Shown here: one piece after another, positions 11,601 to 21,800 of the stretch
How the letters are laid out: the number at the start of each line of letters is the position of its first letter
Numbering within the stretch: position 1 is the first letter of the stretch
NCBI GenBank assembly: GCA_936450465.1
Contig: OW388296.1
Coordinates: 15,497,867-15,561,866, forward strand
Length of the DNA stretch: 64,000 nt
Reading direction: 5' to 3'
Origin: Gibbula magus
Lineage: Eukaryota; Mollusca; Gastropoda; Trochida; Trochidae
Notes under the pieces: model-generated
Told to the model about the DNA's origin: nothing
The model's input: the letters and a program-made list of their open reading frames with translations, nothing else
Databases searched by the model: none
Position numbers and translations under genes: made by a program

Positions 11601-12890
11601 GGTGTCCGACGTGTACGAACCAATTGATGATGGGACCGAGAGCAAGGTCAGATCACTTATTTCTGTATTCTTATTGTTCATTAAGACGCGGAGTAACTCA
11701 AATAATGGGGACGTTAACTTACTTCAAACCACTAAGTGAACTGAGTGTTAAACATCACTGTATGTAGAGGACAAAGTAACCTGAAATGCCAACGTGAAAT
11801 GTAAATCACAAAATATAAGCCCCCTCCCCCTATGAAATTTCTTGGATCAGCCTGATAGAATATTCACATATTAACACATAACTTCAGTTCTCATTGTTTT
11901 TATTTTTCAACAGTGTGCGTTTGTGTTTATCAAGTAATGAAATATAAAGTCCCCAAAATATTAACTTATGTATTAAAGAGCCATCAAGAATGTTGATGAA
12001 CATACCGAAAATTTTCCAAAAATCTATCTCCGTAAAATAAATACACCTAATTTTTCCCAATTTTTTTCAACCTTAAATAAGCCAAGAAATTGCATTAAAT
12101 AGTAAAGGTGTTTTCCAGTCTAAATATAGATAGTCTATTATTTTCAAGCGCAAAGCATTATGGTCTAGCTCACACACAGTAAACAAAGACACGAATAATA
12201 ATTTGTATATTCTCATGACATTAAGAAACATTGTTTGTAAAGTAATGGTCACATTCAGTAATGTGTGACAAAGGTAACTTGCAAGAGAGACACGTGCAGC
12301 ACACGCAGCACATGGGTTGTTATGGCGACTTGCGCTCAAGACGAGCCTTCACGCTTCGGAAGCGCTAACTGTTTGTGTAGTACGTTTTACGCAAAAAAGG
12401 GGATTCTGTTTATATGACGTCAGGTACCCTTAGCGTGCGCTACTCGAAGTTGTACTTGTCTTTGAAACCATATTGCTTTACATTGTCGTGATATGAAAAT
12501 TATTTAACATATGTCATGTTGTAGATAAAAGATTTCTCTGGCGAATGACTTTATAAGTATATTTTGCAAACAAATATTTTTAATTTGAAACACTAACATC
12601 CTTGATGGCTCTTTAATAACTTATGTGTAAACAGGGATATCCTCTCTTTCCACAAAAAATCACTCCAATAGAACTCAACTTTTAACCATTGGAATCTTTC
12701 ATGCCATTGAGTGCAGTATATGTAGCGTCATGGATTTTTTGCTTTTTTTTAGGTATTCATCACCAAATCTTATGATGCAACTACCCACTTTGAGACAACT
12801 TGTGAGGATGTCCTGGATAGATTCAAGGCCATCACTGGTGAACCATTTGATTTCTCTCAAGTCAAGCAAGAAGACCAAATTCCCCAATAA
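2497..12890 (+). CDS. GDI2: Rab GDP-dissociation inhibitor (GDI1/GDI2-like), 3' eight exons
   Basis: Rab GDI extracts GDP-bound prenylated Rab GTPases from membranes and holds them in the cytosol for recycling in vesicle traffic. The coding segments are 2497-2631, 3158-3359, 4697-4828, 5581-5755, 6125-6230, 9754-9898, 11592-11646 and 12753-12890. Each is bounded by AG and GT, and the phases join without a break to give 361 residues and a TAA stop. Vertebrate GDIs are about 447 residues, so roughly 85 N-terminal residues (first exon or exons) lie left of the window. Visible family signatures are [78 protein letters not shown] and the Y-E-P-I-D-D-G block near the C-terminus. Most invertebrates have a single GDI, so the choice between GDI1 and GDI2 is by convention. 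All introns fall in conserved sequence and several are swollen by transposon relics. No frameshift or stop was seen, so the gene looks functional. Confidence 0.95.
2660..2945 (+). repeat. tRNA-derived SINE, diverged copy 1
   Basis: Contains a decayed tRNA-like head (A-box-like 'TAATGGTTAGCAAGTTCGG', B-box-like 'GGGATTTGAATCTC'). A body follows that is shared with the copies at 5118-5436 and 59685-60010 ('GTAGAGAACAGTTCTAC', 'CCAGCCGATGCTCG'). The 3' tail is of CTCAC repeats. It lies in a GDI intron. Confidence 0.8.
3158..3359 (+). CDS. GDI2: GDI exon b
   Basis: The acceptor ATTTCAG ends at 3157. The donor is GTACGT at 3360; the repeated GTACGTACGT leaves a 4-bp alternative donor possible, but only 3359 keeps phase with the next exon. 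It encodes [19 protein letters not shown] and then [13 protein letters not shown]. The reading frame is also open for 37 bases upstream of the acceptor by chance; that part is intron. Confidence 0.93.
3800..4394 (-). mobile_element. Tandem-core element, family H2, reverse copy
   Basis: Three to four units of a ~170-bp core ('AAGGGGACAGCTTTT', 'CCAAATTTGGTGTG', 'TTATTGCCCTTGTTCC'). The right-hand terminus (4365-4394) is identical, in reverse complement, to the left terminus of the copy at 42226-43470. The opposite end carries a GTCCGTCTGTCC microsatellite. No coding capacity. The layout resembles the 'pearl'/Helitron-like non-autonomous elements known from bivalves; that comparison is from memory. 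Confidence 0.7.
4697..4828 (+). CDS. GDI2: GDI exon c
   Basis: The acceptor TTTGCAG ends at 4696 and the donor GTAAGT starts at 4829. It encodes [20 protein letters not shown] followed by [20 protein letters not shown] and GFA, a near-invariant GDI block. The last two bases (AG) complete an Arg codon with the next exon. Confidence 0.95.
5045..5068 (+). repeat. Solo end of the CCGTATTCG element family
   Basis: CCATATTCGATATAATTAGC plus GCCC matches, with a few changes, the terminal inverted repeat of the element at 8245-9644 and is also preceded by TA. No matching opposite end was found nearby, so it is probably a remnant. Confidence 0.4.
5118..5436 (+). repeat. tRNA-derived SINE, best-preserved copy
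   Basis: Pol III promoter boxes are clear: an A-box region 'GATAGCGCAGTGGTTAGCGC' and a B-box 'GGTTCGAATCC' ~50 bases on. A ~250-bp unrelated body then ends in 'CACCTTACCTCA'. The tRNA-like head does not close into an acceptor stem, so this is a SINE head and not a tRNA gene. Related copies sit at 2660-2945 (+) and 59685-60010 (-). It lies in a GDI intron. Confidence 0.85.
5581..5755 (+). CDS. GDI2: GDI exon d
   Basis: The acceptor TTATTTAG ends at 5580 and the donor GTAAGT starts at 5756. It encodes [20 protein letters not shown], then [20 protein letters not shown] and [14 protein letters not shown]. It ends on a whole codon. This region forms part of the FAD-like fold shared with Rab escort proteins. 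Confidence 0.95.
6125..6230 (+). CDS. GDI2: GDI exon e
   Basis: The acceptor TGTCACAG ends at 6124 and the donor GTGAGT starts at 6231. It encodes [20 protein letters not shown] then [15 protein letters not shown]. It leaves one base (G), which makes an Asp codon with the next exon. The following 3.5-kb intron is filled with repeats. Confidence 0.94.
6537..6634 (+). repeat. 49-bp tandem duplication bordering the DIRS relic
   Basis: A 49-bp phrase starting GGTAGCATACGCAGAGCTAT and ending GTTGCTAGTCTT occurs twice in direct succession (6537-6585 and 6586-6634). The second copy runs straight into the DIRS gag fragment. Confidence 0.8.
6632..7545 (+). pseudogene. DIRS retrotransposon gag relic in GDI intron
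   Basis: GC-rich sequence colinear with the minus-strand gag region 34830-35743. The longest open piece (7074-7547, 157 codons) reads [56 protein letters not shown] and [14 protein letters not shown]. These are matched nearly word for word by the gag of the large DIRS element. The part before 7074 aligns only through several frames ([18 protein letters not shown] corresponds to TSTLKTQVSGGPLEAGPR), so it is broken. It breaks off at 7545 where the homologue continues, and has no RT or recombinase. It lies on the GDI sense strand inside the 6231-9753 intron. It is a truncated fossil with no likely function. Confidence 0.85.
7701..7890 (-). mobile_element. Tandem-core element, family H1, reverse 3' end
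   Basis: Begins with TTAGCTCATCAGGCCTGAAA, the reverse complement of the hairpin-plus-CTAA terminus found at 11480-11513. A 'GGCATCCGTCTGTCCG' microsatellite remnant follows, then part of one core unit ('TCCTTGGTCAATGGGG'). Only the 3' end is preserved. Confidence 0.65.
8245..9644. mobile_element. 1.4-kb non-autonomous DNA transposon, TA target
   Basis: Flanked by TA on both sides (8243-8244 and 9645-9646). The ends are inverted repeats of 24 bp with one mismatch: the left starts CCGTATTCGCCGTAATAAGC and the right ends ATAACGGCGAATACGG. No transposase reading frame is visible inside. A TA duplication with long perfect ends suits the Tc1/mariner-IS630 group, but the superfamily cannot be assigned without an autonomous relative. 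It is inserted in a GDI intron. Confidence 0.8.
9754..9898 (+). CDS. GDI2: GDI exon f
   Basis: The pyrimidine-rich acceptor CTCTCTTTCCAG ends at 9753 and the donor GTATGT starts at 9899. It encodes [20 protein letters not shown] then [20 protein letters not shown] and DVLGPIRD, leaving AA for the next codon. Confidence 0.94.
9945..10086. repeat. Large imperfect palindrome in GDI intron
   Basis: Two ~60-bp arms fold onto each other. The left arm contains GTCTTCTGATATCAAATATA and the right arm its complement TATATTTGATATCAGAAGAC. They are joined at the centre by CCGAGGCTTGCCGAGG. The outer borders AATCTCACCC and GGGTGAGATT also pair. A cruciform-capable fold-back element; see the similar structure at 40463-40612. 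Confidence 0.85.
10188..10330 (+). repeat. Degenerate short tandem with TGACGTCA boxes
   Basis: A loose ~20-bp repeat around 'TGACGTCATAGCATTGT' and 'ATGACATCATAGTATTGT'. Two copies contain a perfect TGACGTCA, the consensus CRE/ATF site. Whether it binds anything is unknown. Similar phrasing occurs at 2245-2310. Confidence 0.5.
10347..10373. repeat. Perfect 13-bp inverted repeat
   Basis: AGCGATATCTACA, one spacer base, then TGTAGATATCGCT. A further partial copy (GCGATATCTACTG) follows at ~10400. Perhaps the end of an old fold-back element. Confidence 0.6.
10555..11513 (+). mobile_element. Tandem-core element, family H1, complete 3' end
   Basis: Several ~150-bp core units ('CCCCATTTGGGGTCA', 'AATCCCCATTGGCCAAGGAG', 'TTTTCAGCTCT', 'GGAGAAGAAGATGAAAA'). 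They are followed by 'CAGACGGATGGCCGGACG', then CCATGCCATAAGCCC and a terminal hairpin CATCAGGCCT-TTC-AGGCCTGATG, then AGCTAA. A hairpin a few bases before CTAA resembles a Helitron 3' end (CTRR). No Rep or helicase is encoded. It is interrupted by the inverted pair at 10827-10932. It lies in the intron before the 55-bp GDI exon. Confidence 0.7.
10827..10932. repeat. Inverted pair of the GAGCTACAGAGCC motif
   Basis: TTGAGCTACAGAGCCAATGG at the left and its near complement CCATGGGCTCTGTAGCTCAT at the right, with A/T-rich sequence between. The same motif occurs singly near 2216, 5518, 7982, 20668, 30361 and 62907. Confidence 0.7.
11592..11646 (+). CDS. GDI2: GDI exon g (55 bp)
   Basis: The acceptor CTCTTTCCAG ends at 11591. 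The donor is GTCAGA at 11647, a weak but usable GT. It encodes [19 protein letters not shown]; the YEPIDDG motif is diagnostic of GDI. Its phase fits both neighbours exactly. Confidence 0.93.
11977..12612. mobile_element. 636-bp TTAA-flanked MITE, copy 1
   Basis: TTAA duplications at 11973-11976 and 12613-12616 bracket ends AGAGCCATCAAGAATGTT and AACATCCTTGATGGCTCT, which are inverted repeats. A second copy lies at 21656-22485. TTAA targeting is typical of piggyBac, also of Kolobok. No coding capacity. It lies in the last GDI intron. Confidence 0.85.
12753..12890 (+). CDS. GDI2: GDI terminal coding exon
   Basis: The acceptor TTTTTTTTAG ends at 12752. It encodes [20 protein letters not shown] then [20 protein letters not shown] and a short acidic/Gln-rich tail, ending at TAA 12888-12890. 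The C-terminal tail is the least conserved part of GDI, so the unfamiliar last 12 residues are expected. Confidence 0.94.
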   Translation, partial: VFITKSYDATTHFETTCEDVLDRFKAITGEPFDFSQVKQEDQIPQ

Positions 12891-14430
12891 TGTGCCAGGT
12901 CTGGTGCACAGAACAAACAAGACTTGAGCAATTCTATTGCATTGCACGTTGGACAGTGCTTATTCCACATCTTTCACAACAGGATCAGCTTCTACCCATT
13001 CTCTTAAACTCCCATCAGGCATCCCGATGTCTTGGGGACAGTGATTGTCATCAGTGATGTAAGATTATTCTCTTAAGAGTAAGAGATCTACCTTCGATGC
13101 GGTTGATGCGTGTAAGAATATTCTCCCTGTCACTAAAAGTTGATGTACGAGTTAGCTCCCTTTCACTGAGGGTTGATGTATGAGTTAGCTCCCTTTGACT
13201 AAGGGATCACTATATGTAACAAGCTTACGAGTTGAATCTTCTTGCTCTAAAGGGATTCTTTAATTGGTGAAGATGTCCTGTTTGTTCGACAATGTACTAT
13301 AAACCCCTGCTTATTTGTGTCATGTGTCTGTCTTGTTAACATGTTGTAGTATTCAGTACTGGCATCTTGTCTGATGAGCCCGATTCAATTAATGTATTTT
13401 AATGGGTTTTTCTTACCATGGGGAACAAAGGTTTTGATAAGATCCTCCTCATGTCTTAAACATCTCTCTAGTTCCGGGTCATCTAGCTTTAAGTTACCGA
13501 TACCCTTGTCCTTTTAATTGTTTAAAATCCGGATACCTTGGGTAAGGATGTGAATTTGATCAGTAGATGCTTAATTCTCAAACATTAGTCCTCCGGTTAC
13601 TTAATTTACTCAGTGTTTTCAGCTCATCTTTATTCAAGTCTACCAGAATTTTCAAGAAGAAACACGTTTATCGCATTCCTAGATAAATAGTCGTAGTCTT
13701 CTGGTTAGAGATACATTGTGTAAAAATTGCTTGGTGTTCATGTATATTTATACATATGTATAACATGTAAATGTCATTGTTAAGCGAATATGAAATAATT
13801 AATATCTTGTCCACACTGCAATGAACCTGCACATTCACAGAAAATTCAGTCCATATGAAATTAATCGTCCATTTGTGTAATTTGGCCTTAGCACATTGAG
13901 AGAATTGATTGTGTAATCAGGGTTGGCTAAGCAAAATGACCGAAGACGGTTAAATGGACGGCCAGTGATAGTATTTAATGAAGAAGCCTTTTTAAAAATC
14001 AACATTCTCAGTGAACCTTTACTCTTTTTTTCACAAAATAATCATGGAACTTGTCAAATTTTAAAGGAAATTGTAACCATCTTTAATGTCATTGTGAATA
14101 TTATTTGGATTGAAGATCAAGCAGACTGTTGATGCTGTCGTCTCTGTCTTGCCTGGGAGAAATATGGATGTTTTTTTTTAAAAGGCTTCATGTAGTTTGT
14201 GCAATACTGAGAGGACCTACCTTTCTGAATGCAGACCTAGTGTCAGAGGCCACTGGTGTATATTTGTGTTTGCAAATGTAACTGACAAAGCACTGTAATG
14301 ACAAATCATGATTCTACACAGTAATGAATGCAGTTTATTTAAGAAAATTGCAGCTTTCATTTGTTAGATGATTACTTTACTTGGTTATGCGCATGTCAGA
14401 GTAACTCCTGTTATGATTATTGTCAATAAA
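12891..14430 (+). other. Probable GDI 3' UTR
   Basis: About 1.5 kb without repeats of the classes seen elsewhere, directly after the GDI stop. A short imperfect repeat around 'GAGTTAGCTCCCTTTCACT' occurs at 13150-13205. The stretch ends at the first good poly(A) signal, which is the reason for drawing the UTR to here. No transcript evidence is available, so the exact end is inferred. Confidence 0.55.
14425..14430 (+). terminator. Candidate poly(A) signal of GDI
   Basis: Canonical AATAAA on the coding strand about 1.5 kb after the stop codon, followed by a GT-rich patch (GATGTGAGTAATG) within 20 bases. That is the usual arrangement for cleavage and polyadenylation. Confidence 0.5.
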
Positions 14431-15102
14431 GATGTGAGTAATGCTTATCTTGCCTTTGTCATATCTTCCAGTTAAAGGACATTCTCTCAGGTTTATGATC
14501 AGTGGGCCAGGCTAACAAACGTCTTGAAAACATGGGGATGGGCTTTTAGACGGGAGAGACCTCAACCCAGATGAAAATTCATACCGGAGACTGTCAAACA
14601 GTCAGAATAGGTTTTATGTAGGTTTTTGACACTGGATTTAATATAATTTTATATATATATGAAATGTATGACCGTGAAACATCTGGCAAAATAGGGAATG
14701 GGCTATAACCCGAAAATAACCCCAACCAGGACAAATAACCCTCCGAAAAGTGGGTGTGGTCTTAGGCTTTGCTAAGGTGTTATACCTGAGAGAATACGGT
14801 ATATATACACAAAGCGCCTCATATTTTCAGATTTGTGTGACGATGCCCAGCCACTGTGAAAATCTTGTGAAATAAATCGAAGAAATGCTGTTATTTTATG
14901 AAAGTGCATCATCTTAGCTAAACAAAAAGACAACACTGAATACAATGTGTAACATTGCCAGATGAACATGAACAGTGGTTTTACTTGAAAACTCGCTCCT
15001 GTACAACTATTGCTTTGTGAACTTCAAAAACGGTGAAAATGTTTGTTAAGCAGATGGAAAATGTTCTTTGTTGTCTTAAGGAAACAAATGACCATCACGT
15101 TA
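14431..15102. other. Intergenic, nothing recognised
   Basis: Between the GDI poly(A) signal and the Tc1 relic. There are AT-rich runs and an (AT) stretch near 14650-14660. I see no exon with splice context and no repeat matching another part of the window. Confidence 0.5.
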
Positions 15103-15701
15103 TCAAAAACGGGTGTATCCGCCACGTGCCCGGATGACTGCTTCAACCCTCCTCCTCATACTTGTAGTGTGGCACAAGAACAGGCTGTAGAATTTCCTGG
15201 ATGTAACGATCCCCATTGAGATTACCTCTCACAGTAACCAAATCAAGCTTACAATCATGAGAGATGCATCCCCAGACCATTACAGATCAACCACTGAATG
15301 GGACTGATGCTTGGATGTTCTTTGGTGCATATGCTTAGTTCTCCAAACACGCTGGCGCCCGTCTGTGACGTGTAGCAAAAAGCGACTTTCATCTGACCAA
15401 TGAATCTACCTCCAAGACGCAAGATTCCAGTGACACAATTCCAAACGAGCTTTTTTATGGTTTTGCGATTTCGCACTGTTCTGTTGCAAACACGTCGGTT
15501 GGGCAGCCATAACCGCTTCAACACACATTGACCTGATCTTGGGCGATCCTTCACAACGTTGTCTTGACGATATTCTGGACAAGGTGGCTTATCACAGTGT
15601 GGTGAATGTAACTGGCATCCAATAGCTCTACAAGATTTTCCGGTGGAATTCATGCCAATAATTTGCCATCTTTTTGCTTCAGTGAGTCTCTTTCGAGCCA
15701 T
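15103..15701 (-). pseudogene. Tc1-like transposase relic, internally deleted
   Basis: Read on the minus strand, the start MARKRLTEAKRWQIIGMNST-GKS is a typical Tc1 helix-turn-helix opening. The VVKDRPRSG hinge, LPNRRV-N-TVRNR and IGQ-MKVAF (for the WSDES-F box) follow. In other frames come VMVWGCISHDCKLDLVTVRG and LNGDRYIQEILQPVLVPHY. The C-terminus MRRRVEAVIRARGGYTRF with its stop at 15103-15105 follows directly. Normal length is ~340 residues; about 600 bases remain, with several frameshifts and the section between the VPH and MRRR motifs deleted, which removes catalytic sequence. The host segment lies between two convergent genes. It cannot encode an active enzyme. No flanking inverted repeats were identified. 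Confidence 0.88.
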
Positions 15702-18700
15702 GTTCAGAGGTAATGACACATTCATTTGAAAATTTCCAAGATTTATACTGATTTCAAGAGCGATTTAAAAGTGAAAATTCAGAAATTCGTGGGTGGTGTG
15801 CTTCACGTGCATTCTGGGGTGCGATTGACCTCACAGAAAACCTGAACACTGTTGAGAGGAAATGCAGTCCATACCAATTATCATCTAACAATACATATTC
15901 GTTAATATGTATATTTGTATCACTGAAAATTTTAGGTGGTGCTTAATTAAGTTCTTTGTGTATATTTTTCTGTAGACAATGTAATGCTCCCTGTGACTAT
16001 CTCTGGTAAAGCTTTAATTGTTACAGTAACAGTGGAATGTAGCGGAAAGTGGTCATCTTATGTTTGTGGATCTGAAATTCTAGTGGTATCGTATTTCCAT
16101 GATTTTTAACCATTTGTTTATTAAAGGCAGACTATTCGCGCTCAAATTATCTATTTTAGGTCATAAAGAGTGCATCTACGCCCACTTTACCTTCCTATCA
16201 ATGCAATAAAATACTTATCAATTGCAGGTTAACTGTAAAGAATGATAATGAAAACACTGAGACCGCCAAAGTCACTAAGAGATTACATAAATCGTAAGAG
16301 TATTGAAAACGGCTGAAATAGTATTGTGTACAGCTTTTGAAAATATACCTTAATCTCTTAACTGACAACAAAGAATGAAAAGGTTTTCATTATGGTATCT
16401 GTGACTTCATAGATTTCTAATACACAGTGTAACATTTATACTGTTGCATTAACCATAGGGACTGCTGTTTTAGGTCTTCACGTATGCAAAATTTGAAAAT
16501 TGCCGATAATGTAGTTCATGCAGATTTAAGGCAACCTTGCATTAATTACTTAGTATTTTATGATTAACTTTAAAAACATGAATATGGAGATAATTTTTAT
16601 CAGGGAACTTATATTGTACATTACGTGAGAGCAGATAGTGTGTGATGTAGAGATATCTGCACTATCTGTGCATTATTTATATTTTAAAACAATTGGCGTG
16701 CGATTGTACCTTTAAAGTGTGTTTGCAATGACATATACTCATTCAAGTATGGGAACAACTGATAACTTGTTTATGCCACAGATAAAATCTGTTTTTATCC
16801 ATCTAGTTAAAAGATGTAATGATAAACGTCCTCTTGGTCCGTAATCTAGTTGTAACTCTTTGAATGCACGGAACATTCTATTACTGAAATTCCCCGATGA
16901 TGAGAACAGGTAAAATGTACTGTTTGGACACTTCCAATTCATTTATCTGCAAACATACACAAACAAAAAGGTGTTCCATATTTCTTTGAAAGAGTTTATA
17001 TTATTTCAAACACTCTTTGACACTTAAGACATGGATAACAGCCCAAAAGTAATTTTGCCATTTATCAAATTCACGAACCATAAAACGAGGTTTGAATGAG
17101 AGTATTTATTACAGAATTAATATTTCATATAAATGATAAAAGTGCACAATTGATGCTTTCATTGCATAGAAGCTGACCCTCTGAAACTGACTATTAGACA
17201 CTCAAAACTTAATTAGCTGACGTCAACTTTAATCTACCGGTAGTTACTGGGATAATGTGTGGACCACATGGAAAACAAAAGAAGAACTTAGATCAAATAT
17301 GAAACGGTCGATTATTCTTATATCTGAATTTAATGATATTTTAGGTACATTATTGAAATCTTGATTGATTGGTGTATGACAGTTGGAAGGTTCTTGTGAA
17401 TCAAGGGATTGTGTGGAATAATGGAATCTGTGTTACAACATATTTCAGAATAAAGTAGTAGGGTCTACCCATGCAACTTCTGCTTAGTCTTATATGAGGG
17501 AGACCGACAATTTGACAGTGAATCGCATTCAGTTTTTTCATTATCGGTGCACATGGAATCACAGGTCAATATCGGCTCTGGTACATTTGCTTGGTAGTTG
17601 CAGTCTCTCCCCACAGAGGTTACCCAAATTATTTCTTCCCACATAAACTGTTACAATTGGGCCATATGAACCTAGCACGGTGACACATTCTGATTTATTT
17701 CTATAAAAAATCATCTTACATTTTAGACAGACTTCTGTATTTGTAAAAAACATGTGAGCATTTCACAACACCTCAAGTCTTTCCATCATCAATTCCACAA
17801 CTACAACTACCAATCAGGACTCTATCACAATAAAAAGTGTTCCATTAGAACACGGGAAGAAATAAGTTGAGTAACCTCTGTGTGGAGAGAATGAGATGGA
17901 TAAACAAAGAAATATGATATCACTGATATTTCAATCATTCAGTCAAGTTCAACAGTAATACATTGTTCATATTTATTTTCTACATTTTTACAAATATGTG
18001 CATAAAAATCAGAAACAAAATGACTAAATCTCATTATCCTTACACTTCAATGTACAATAAAAAAAAAGATGTATTTCTTAAACACTGTCCCCAGATATAA
18101 GCATAAATGTATATATTACGGGTTTAAAATATGAAACTGTTCACAAGGTAAAATAGCGTTTGTTCTCATGTCTCATCAACCAAAACGTATACCTATCTCA
18201 GGTTTAAGAAGATATTTTCTTTGCCAAATTCAAGGTCAAACGTTTTTACTCATCTGAGAGGTTTCATCAGAAGGTTGGCCCAAAATTAAAGTTTTTGTAA
18301 AAATGGTTCCTGAGCCAAGGCCAAGGTCAAGGTCACAAGGTAAAAGTTTATGACCTGACTGGAAAGGTAACATCACAAGGAATGCACATGTCAATTATCA
18401 AAGGCCTATCACTGAACAGTCAAAGGTTATTGCCAAGATTAAAGTTTTTTTGAAAAATGGAAGGACAGACGAAAAAACAAAATAGCCCTGGATTCTCTGA
18501 GTCGGGGCATGAAAATGATCAAAATCTAAGTTACATAATTAAAACTGACAGAACTTCCTAAGTACAAACACATGTAAAATCTAAAAATTTTAAGATGAAA
18601 ACAAATTTTCTACAATATATTCATAAAATTTCATTTATGATAACACAGTTACCAGAATAATTTCATGTTTTCATTAAGGGCTAAAAGATAAAAATAGACA

Positions 18701-18733
18701 ATATTAAATAAAGCATTGTGAATATATCAGTTT
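15702..18733. other. Intergenic stretch between two convergent genes
   Basis: No exon or RNA gene was recognised. The right part (below 18734) must include the HDAC6 3' UTR; a minus-strand AATAAA is at 17972-17977. A fragment of tandem-core family H4 ('AATTATCAAAGGCCTATCAC', 'GGTCAAGGTCACAAGG') lies at about 18260-18510. It ends in 'GGACAGACG' without the long microsatellite. Confidence 0.5.
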
Positions 18734-18805
18734 TCAATCTTCACTCAGCGGTAAGTCTTCACCGAACTTGCTTCGATGGGCTGCTCGCTTCATCGGGTAA
18801 ATAAT
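18734..18805 (-). CDS. HDAC6: HDAC6-like terminal exon
   Basis: The acceptor CCTTTTCAG precedes ATTATTTACCCG. It encodes 23 residues, IIYPMKRAAHRSKFGEDLPL then SED, and the stop TGA (forward TCA 18734-18736). Human HDAC6 ends in NKFGEDMP plus three residues at the same distance after the finger. Being phase 0 like its neighbour supports the join across a ~5-kb repeat-filled intron. Confidence 0.8.
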   Translation of the reverse strand: MIYPMKRAAHRSKFGEDLPLSED

Positions 18806-21800
18806 CTGAAAAGGAAACAAGTCAATTACAATGTTTTTGTTTTTTTATCATACTGTGATTTCATGCAAATATTCAACTGAACATCACAATGTAAAGGTGT
18901 CTGTATAGCCAGGAATATAATTTTGAGAATTTTTTTTAGGATGGAGTTATCTCCCTTTGATCACAAGACCACACAAGTATTGAGGACCTGAATTTTCCTT
19001 CCACATTAATTAATTATTATTCAATAATTAAGATTAACCCTTACGTTGCGTATTTCTATTTTACCCATTTTAGCCCCTGTGGCGGAATTTACAGACCCTC
19101 CAGCTCGCAGCAGTATTTTGGCTTAGGCACTTATTAGCTCTGCTGGCAGAATTTCCAGGCGGCGATTCCGGTACCGTTTTTACGAAATATATCGCATCTA
19201 CATCGCGAAAACGGACAATATACGTGCGTTCAATACAAATTCAAGTCGCGGAACCCATACACAAATGGCTAATTCACACCCGCAACTTTGAAAGAATTTT
19301 CTATGATTTTTCGTTTTTATTCTATTACTTACAAAAGATTGTCTTTAATTCGGGCCTCATAATATCATAAATACGAAACGAAAAAATTCAATAATCAATA
19401 ATTCAAATATAAAAATTATTAGAATGCGACCTTTGGTTATAATTTTATAGCTATGTAAAGTTTGTCTTTATTTCCACCTATAAAATTGTAAAGACTTACA
19501 ACATGTATGCGGCATTGCAAACGGTCGTTCATCGCACTTTTCCAAGAAATCATAATCTCGAACCAGTTGACAAAAAAGCACATGTCAACCTGAAAATGGT
19601 CATGGTCACCATATCTGATGAAAATATGTTGATTAGTTTGTGTGTCGTTTGGTTTTACATGCCTCTCGGAAAGCTAAAATTGCATCTTTATTTCTGTGAG
19701 AAAATATGCGCATTTTATATTGAATAAAAGATCATTTTTTTCTGTTTATTGTGATATAAAAATTATGAAAATGCATTCAGTAGTTTAGCAATGATAATTT
19801 GTGCTAGAAGTTGTGAAAATTGCTGATTGTTCAAGATTTATGAAGTGTAAACATGACCTTTTTTGCAGCGCTTGCTGTGTCTTTATTATTTTTTTGACAT
19901 TTGCGAATTTTATATGGGATTGTAGGCTATTCTTTCCCCTTTAATTTGGCGTAAATGTTTTTGAAAACAACCATTTGGTTCACATGATATGAAGTGCGGG
20001 AGTAAGGGAAGTTACCGATTTTTCCCCCCGTCCCGCGAGATGCGAGGCAGATAGCATGTACGGGCAATGCAAACCCGAGGCAATGCAAACACGTGGGTGA
20101 TAATTAGCCCCCAGGGAGATTGGCCTTTTGTAAAGTTAATTATCGATGCGTTACGGGTCAACAATGCACACGCAATTTGTTGTGATTTTTTGCTGGACAT
20201 TTCGACCGGACATTGACAAAGACTCGTTATCGTGGAGCGACTCCTGGAGACAACTCGACTCGCAGATCGCGGACAGGGCTAGTTGAGTACTAGCTCAATG
20301 GTAGACATCCGACAATAATTCTAAGTACAGTCTCCGCGACCCGGTATGAGACACAAATAATGGTTTGTTTGGCTGCACGCCTTGCTATCAGGACGATTAT
20401 CAACTGTAATGGAAACGTGCGGATAAACAGGGTCTCACTTTATACAAATTGTTCATCAAAAGATGACATATCCCACCGGTCCCACATTATTTGTAAAACA
20501 CATCTTTGACAGATAATTTGTATATCTACTACTATTTAGTGGGTAATACACATGATGAGTTTCAGGTATGATGAAGGGTTTTAGAGTTCTGTTCCAAAAG
20601 CAGACCAACCTCTGAACATAGTGCAAATTCAAGATGTTTCTGTGGAAATGGAATTTTTTTTAAAGTCACTGGCTCTGTAGCTCATCAGGCTTTATATATA
20701 TTAACTAATTTAAACTGTCAACTTCTAGGTGAGAGGTGCAACAAATAGGAAGCACTTTAAATGGAGAAAATGAAATAGGTCTTAAGGTCCAAATCCACTT
20801 CATATAAAGACAAACTTGAAAATTTAATTCATTTCTGTTGCTTCCTTTAAATTACCTCCCTTTGAAGAGCCAAAAAATCTCAAGATGAAAATAGCTTTTC
20901 AGGTCATGACCTCTGTGACCTATATTTTGGGTCGCAGGATCACAAAATCTACAATTTAGAATCCCCATTGGCCAAGGAGTCTGCACACATCTTTTCAGCT
21001 CTCTAGACCTTTTGGGACTGGATAAGAAGATGAATATAGGTTTTAAAGGTTGTCACCCCTGTGACCCTATTTTGGGTCAGGGGGTCACGAAATCTACAAT
21101 TTCGAATCCCCATTGGCCAAGGAGTCTGTTAACAGCTTTTCAGCTCTCTAGACCTTTTGTAACTAGAGAAGAAGATGAAAATAGGTTTTTAAAGTCGTGA
21201 CCCCTGTGACCCTATTTGGGGTCACAGGGTCACCAATTTTACAATTTAGAATCCCCATTGGCCAGCTCTCCAGACCAAGTGGTTCTGGAGAAGAAGACGA
21301 AAATGCAAAAAGTTTACAGACGGATGGATGGACGGACGGCTCGATGCTGGACACCATGCCATGCCATAAGCCCATCGGCCCTTTCAGGCCAGATGAACTA
21401 AAAATAAAATTTTAAGAAATCTGAAAATATCAAAAGGGAACACTTCAGTTAGTGGGTAATACACATGGAGAGTTTCAGAAAGATATGAACGGTTTTCGAG
21501 TTCTGCTCCGGAAATGAAATGATTACGAAAGGACAGACAGACGGGCGGACAGACAGACGGACAGGGCAACGACTATATCCCACGGTATTACATACCAGCG
21601 GGGTAACAAGGTTACAAGCACAATGAAAAACAGGCCATTTCTTAAAGAGCCATCACGGATGTTGATGAAAATATCAAAATTTCTCCAAAAATCTATCTCC
21701 GTGAAATAAAAACACTTAATTTTTCCCTAATTTTTCCAACTTAAAATAAACCGAGAAATTGCATTAATTAGTAAAGGTGTTTTCCAGTCTAAATATAGAT

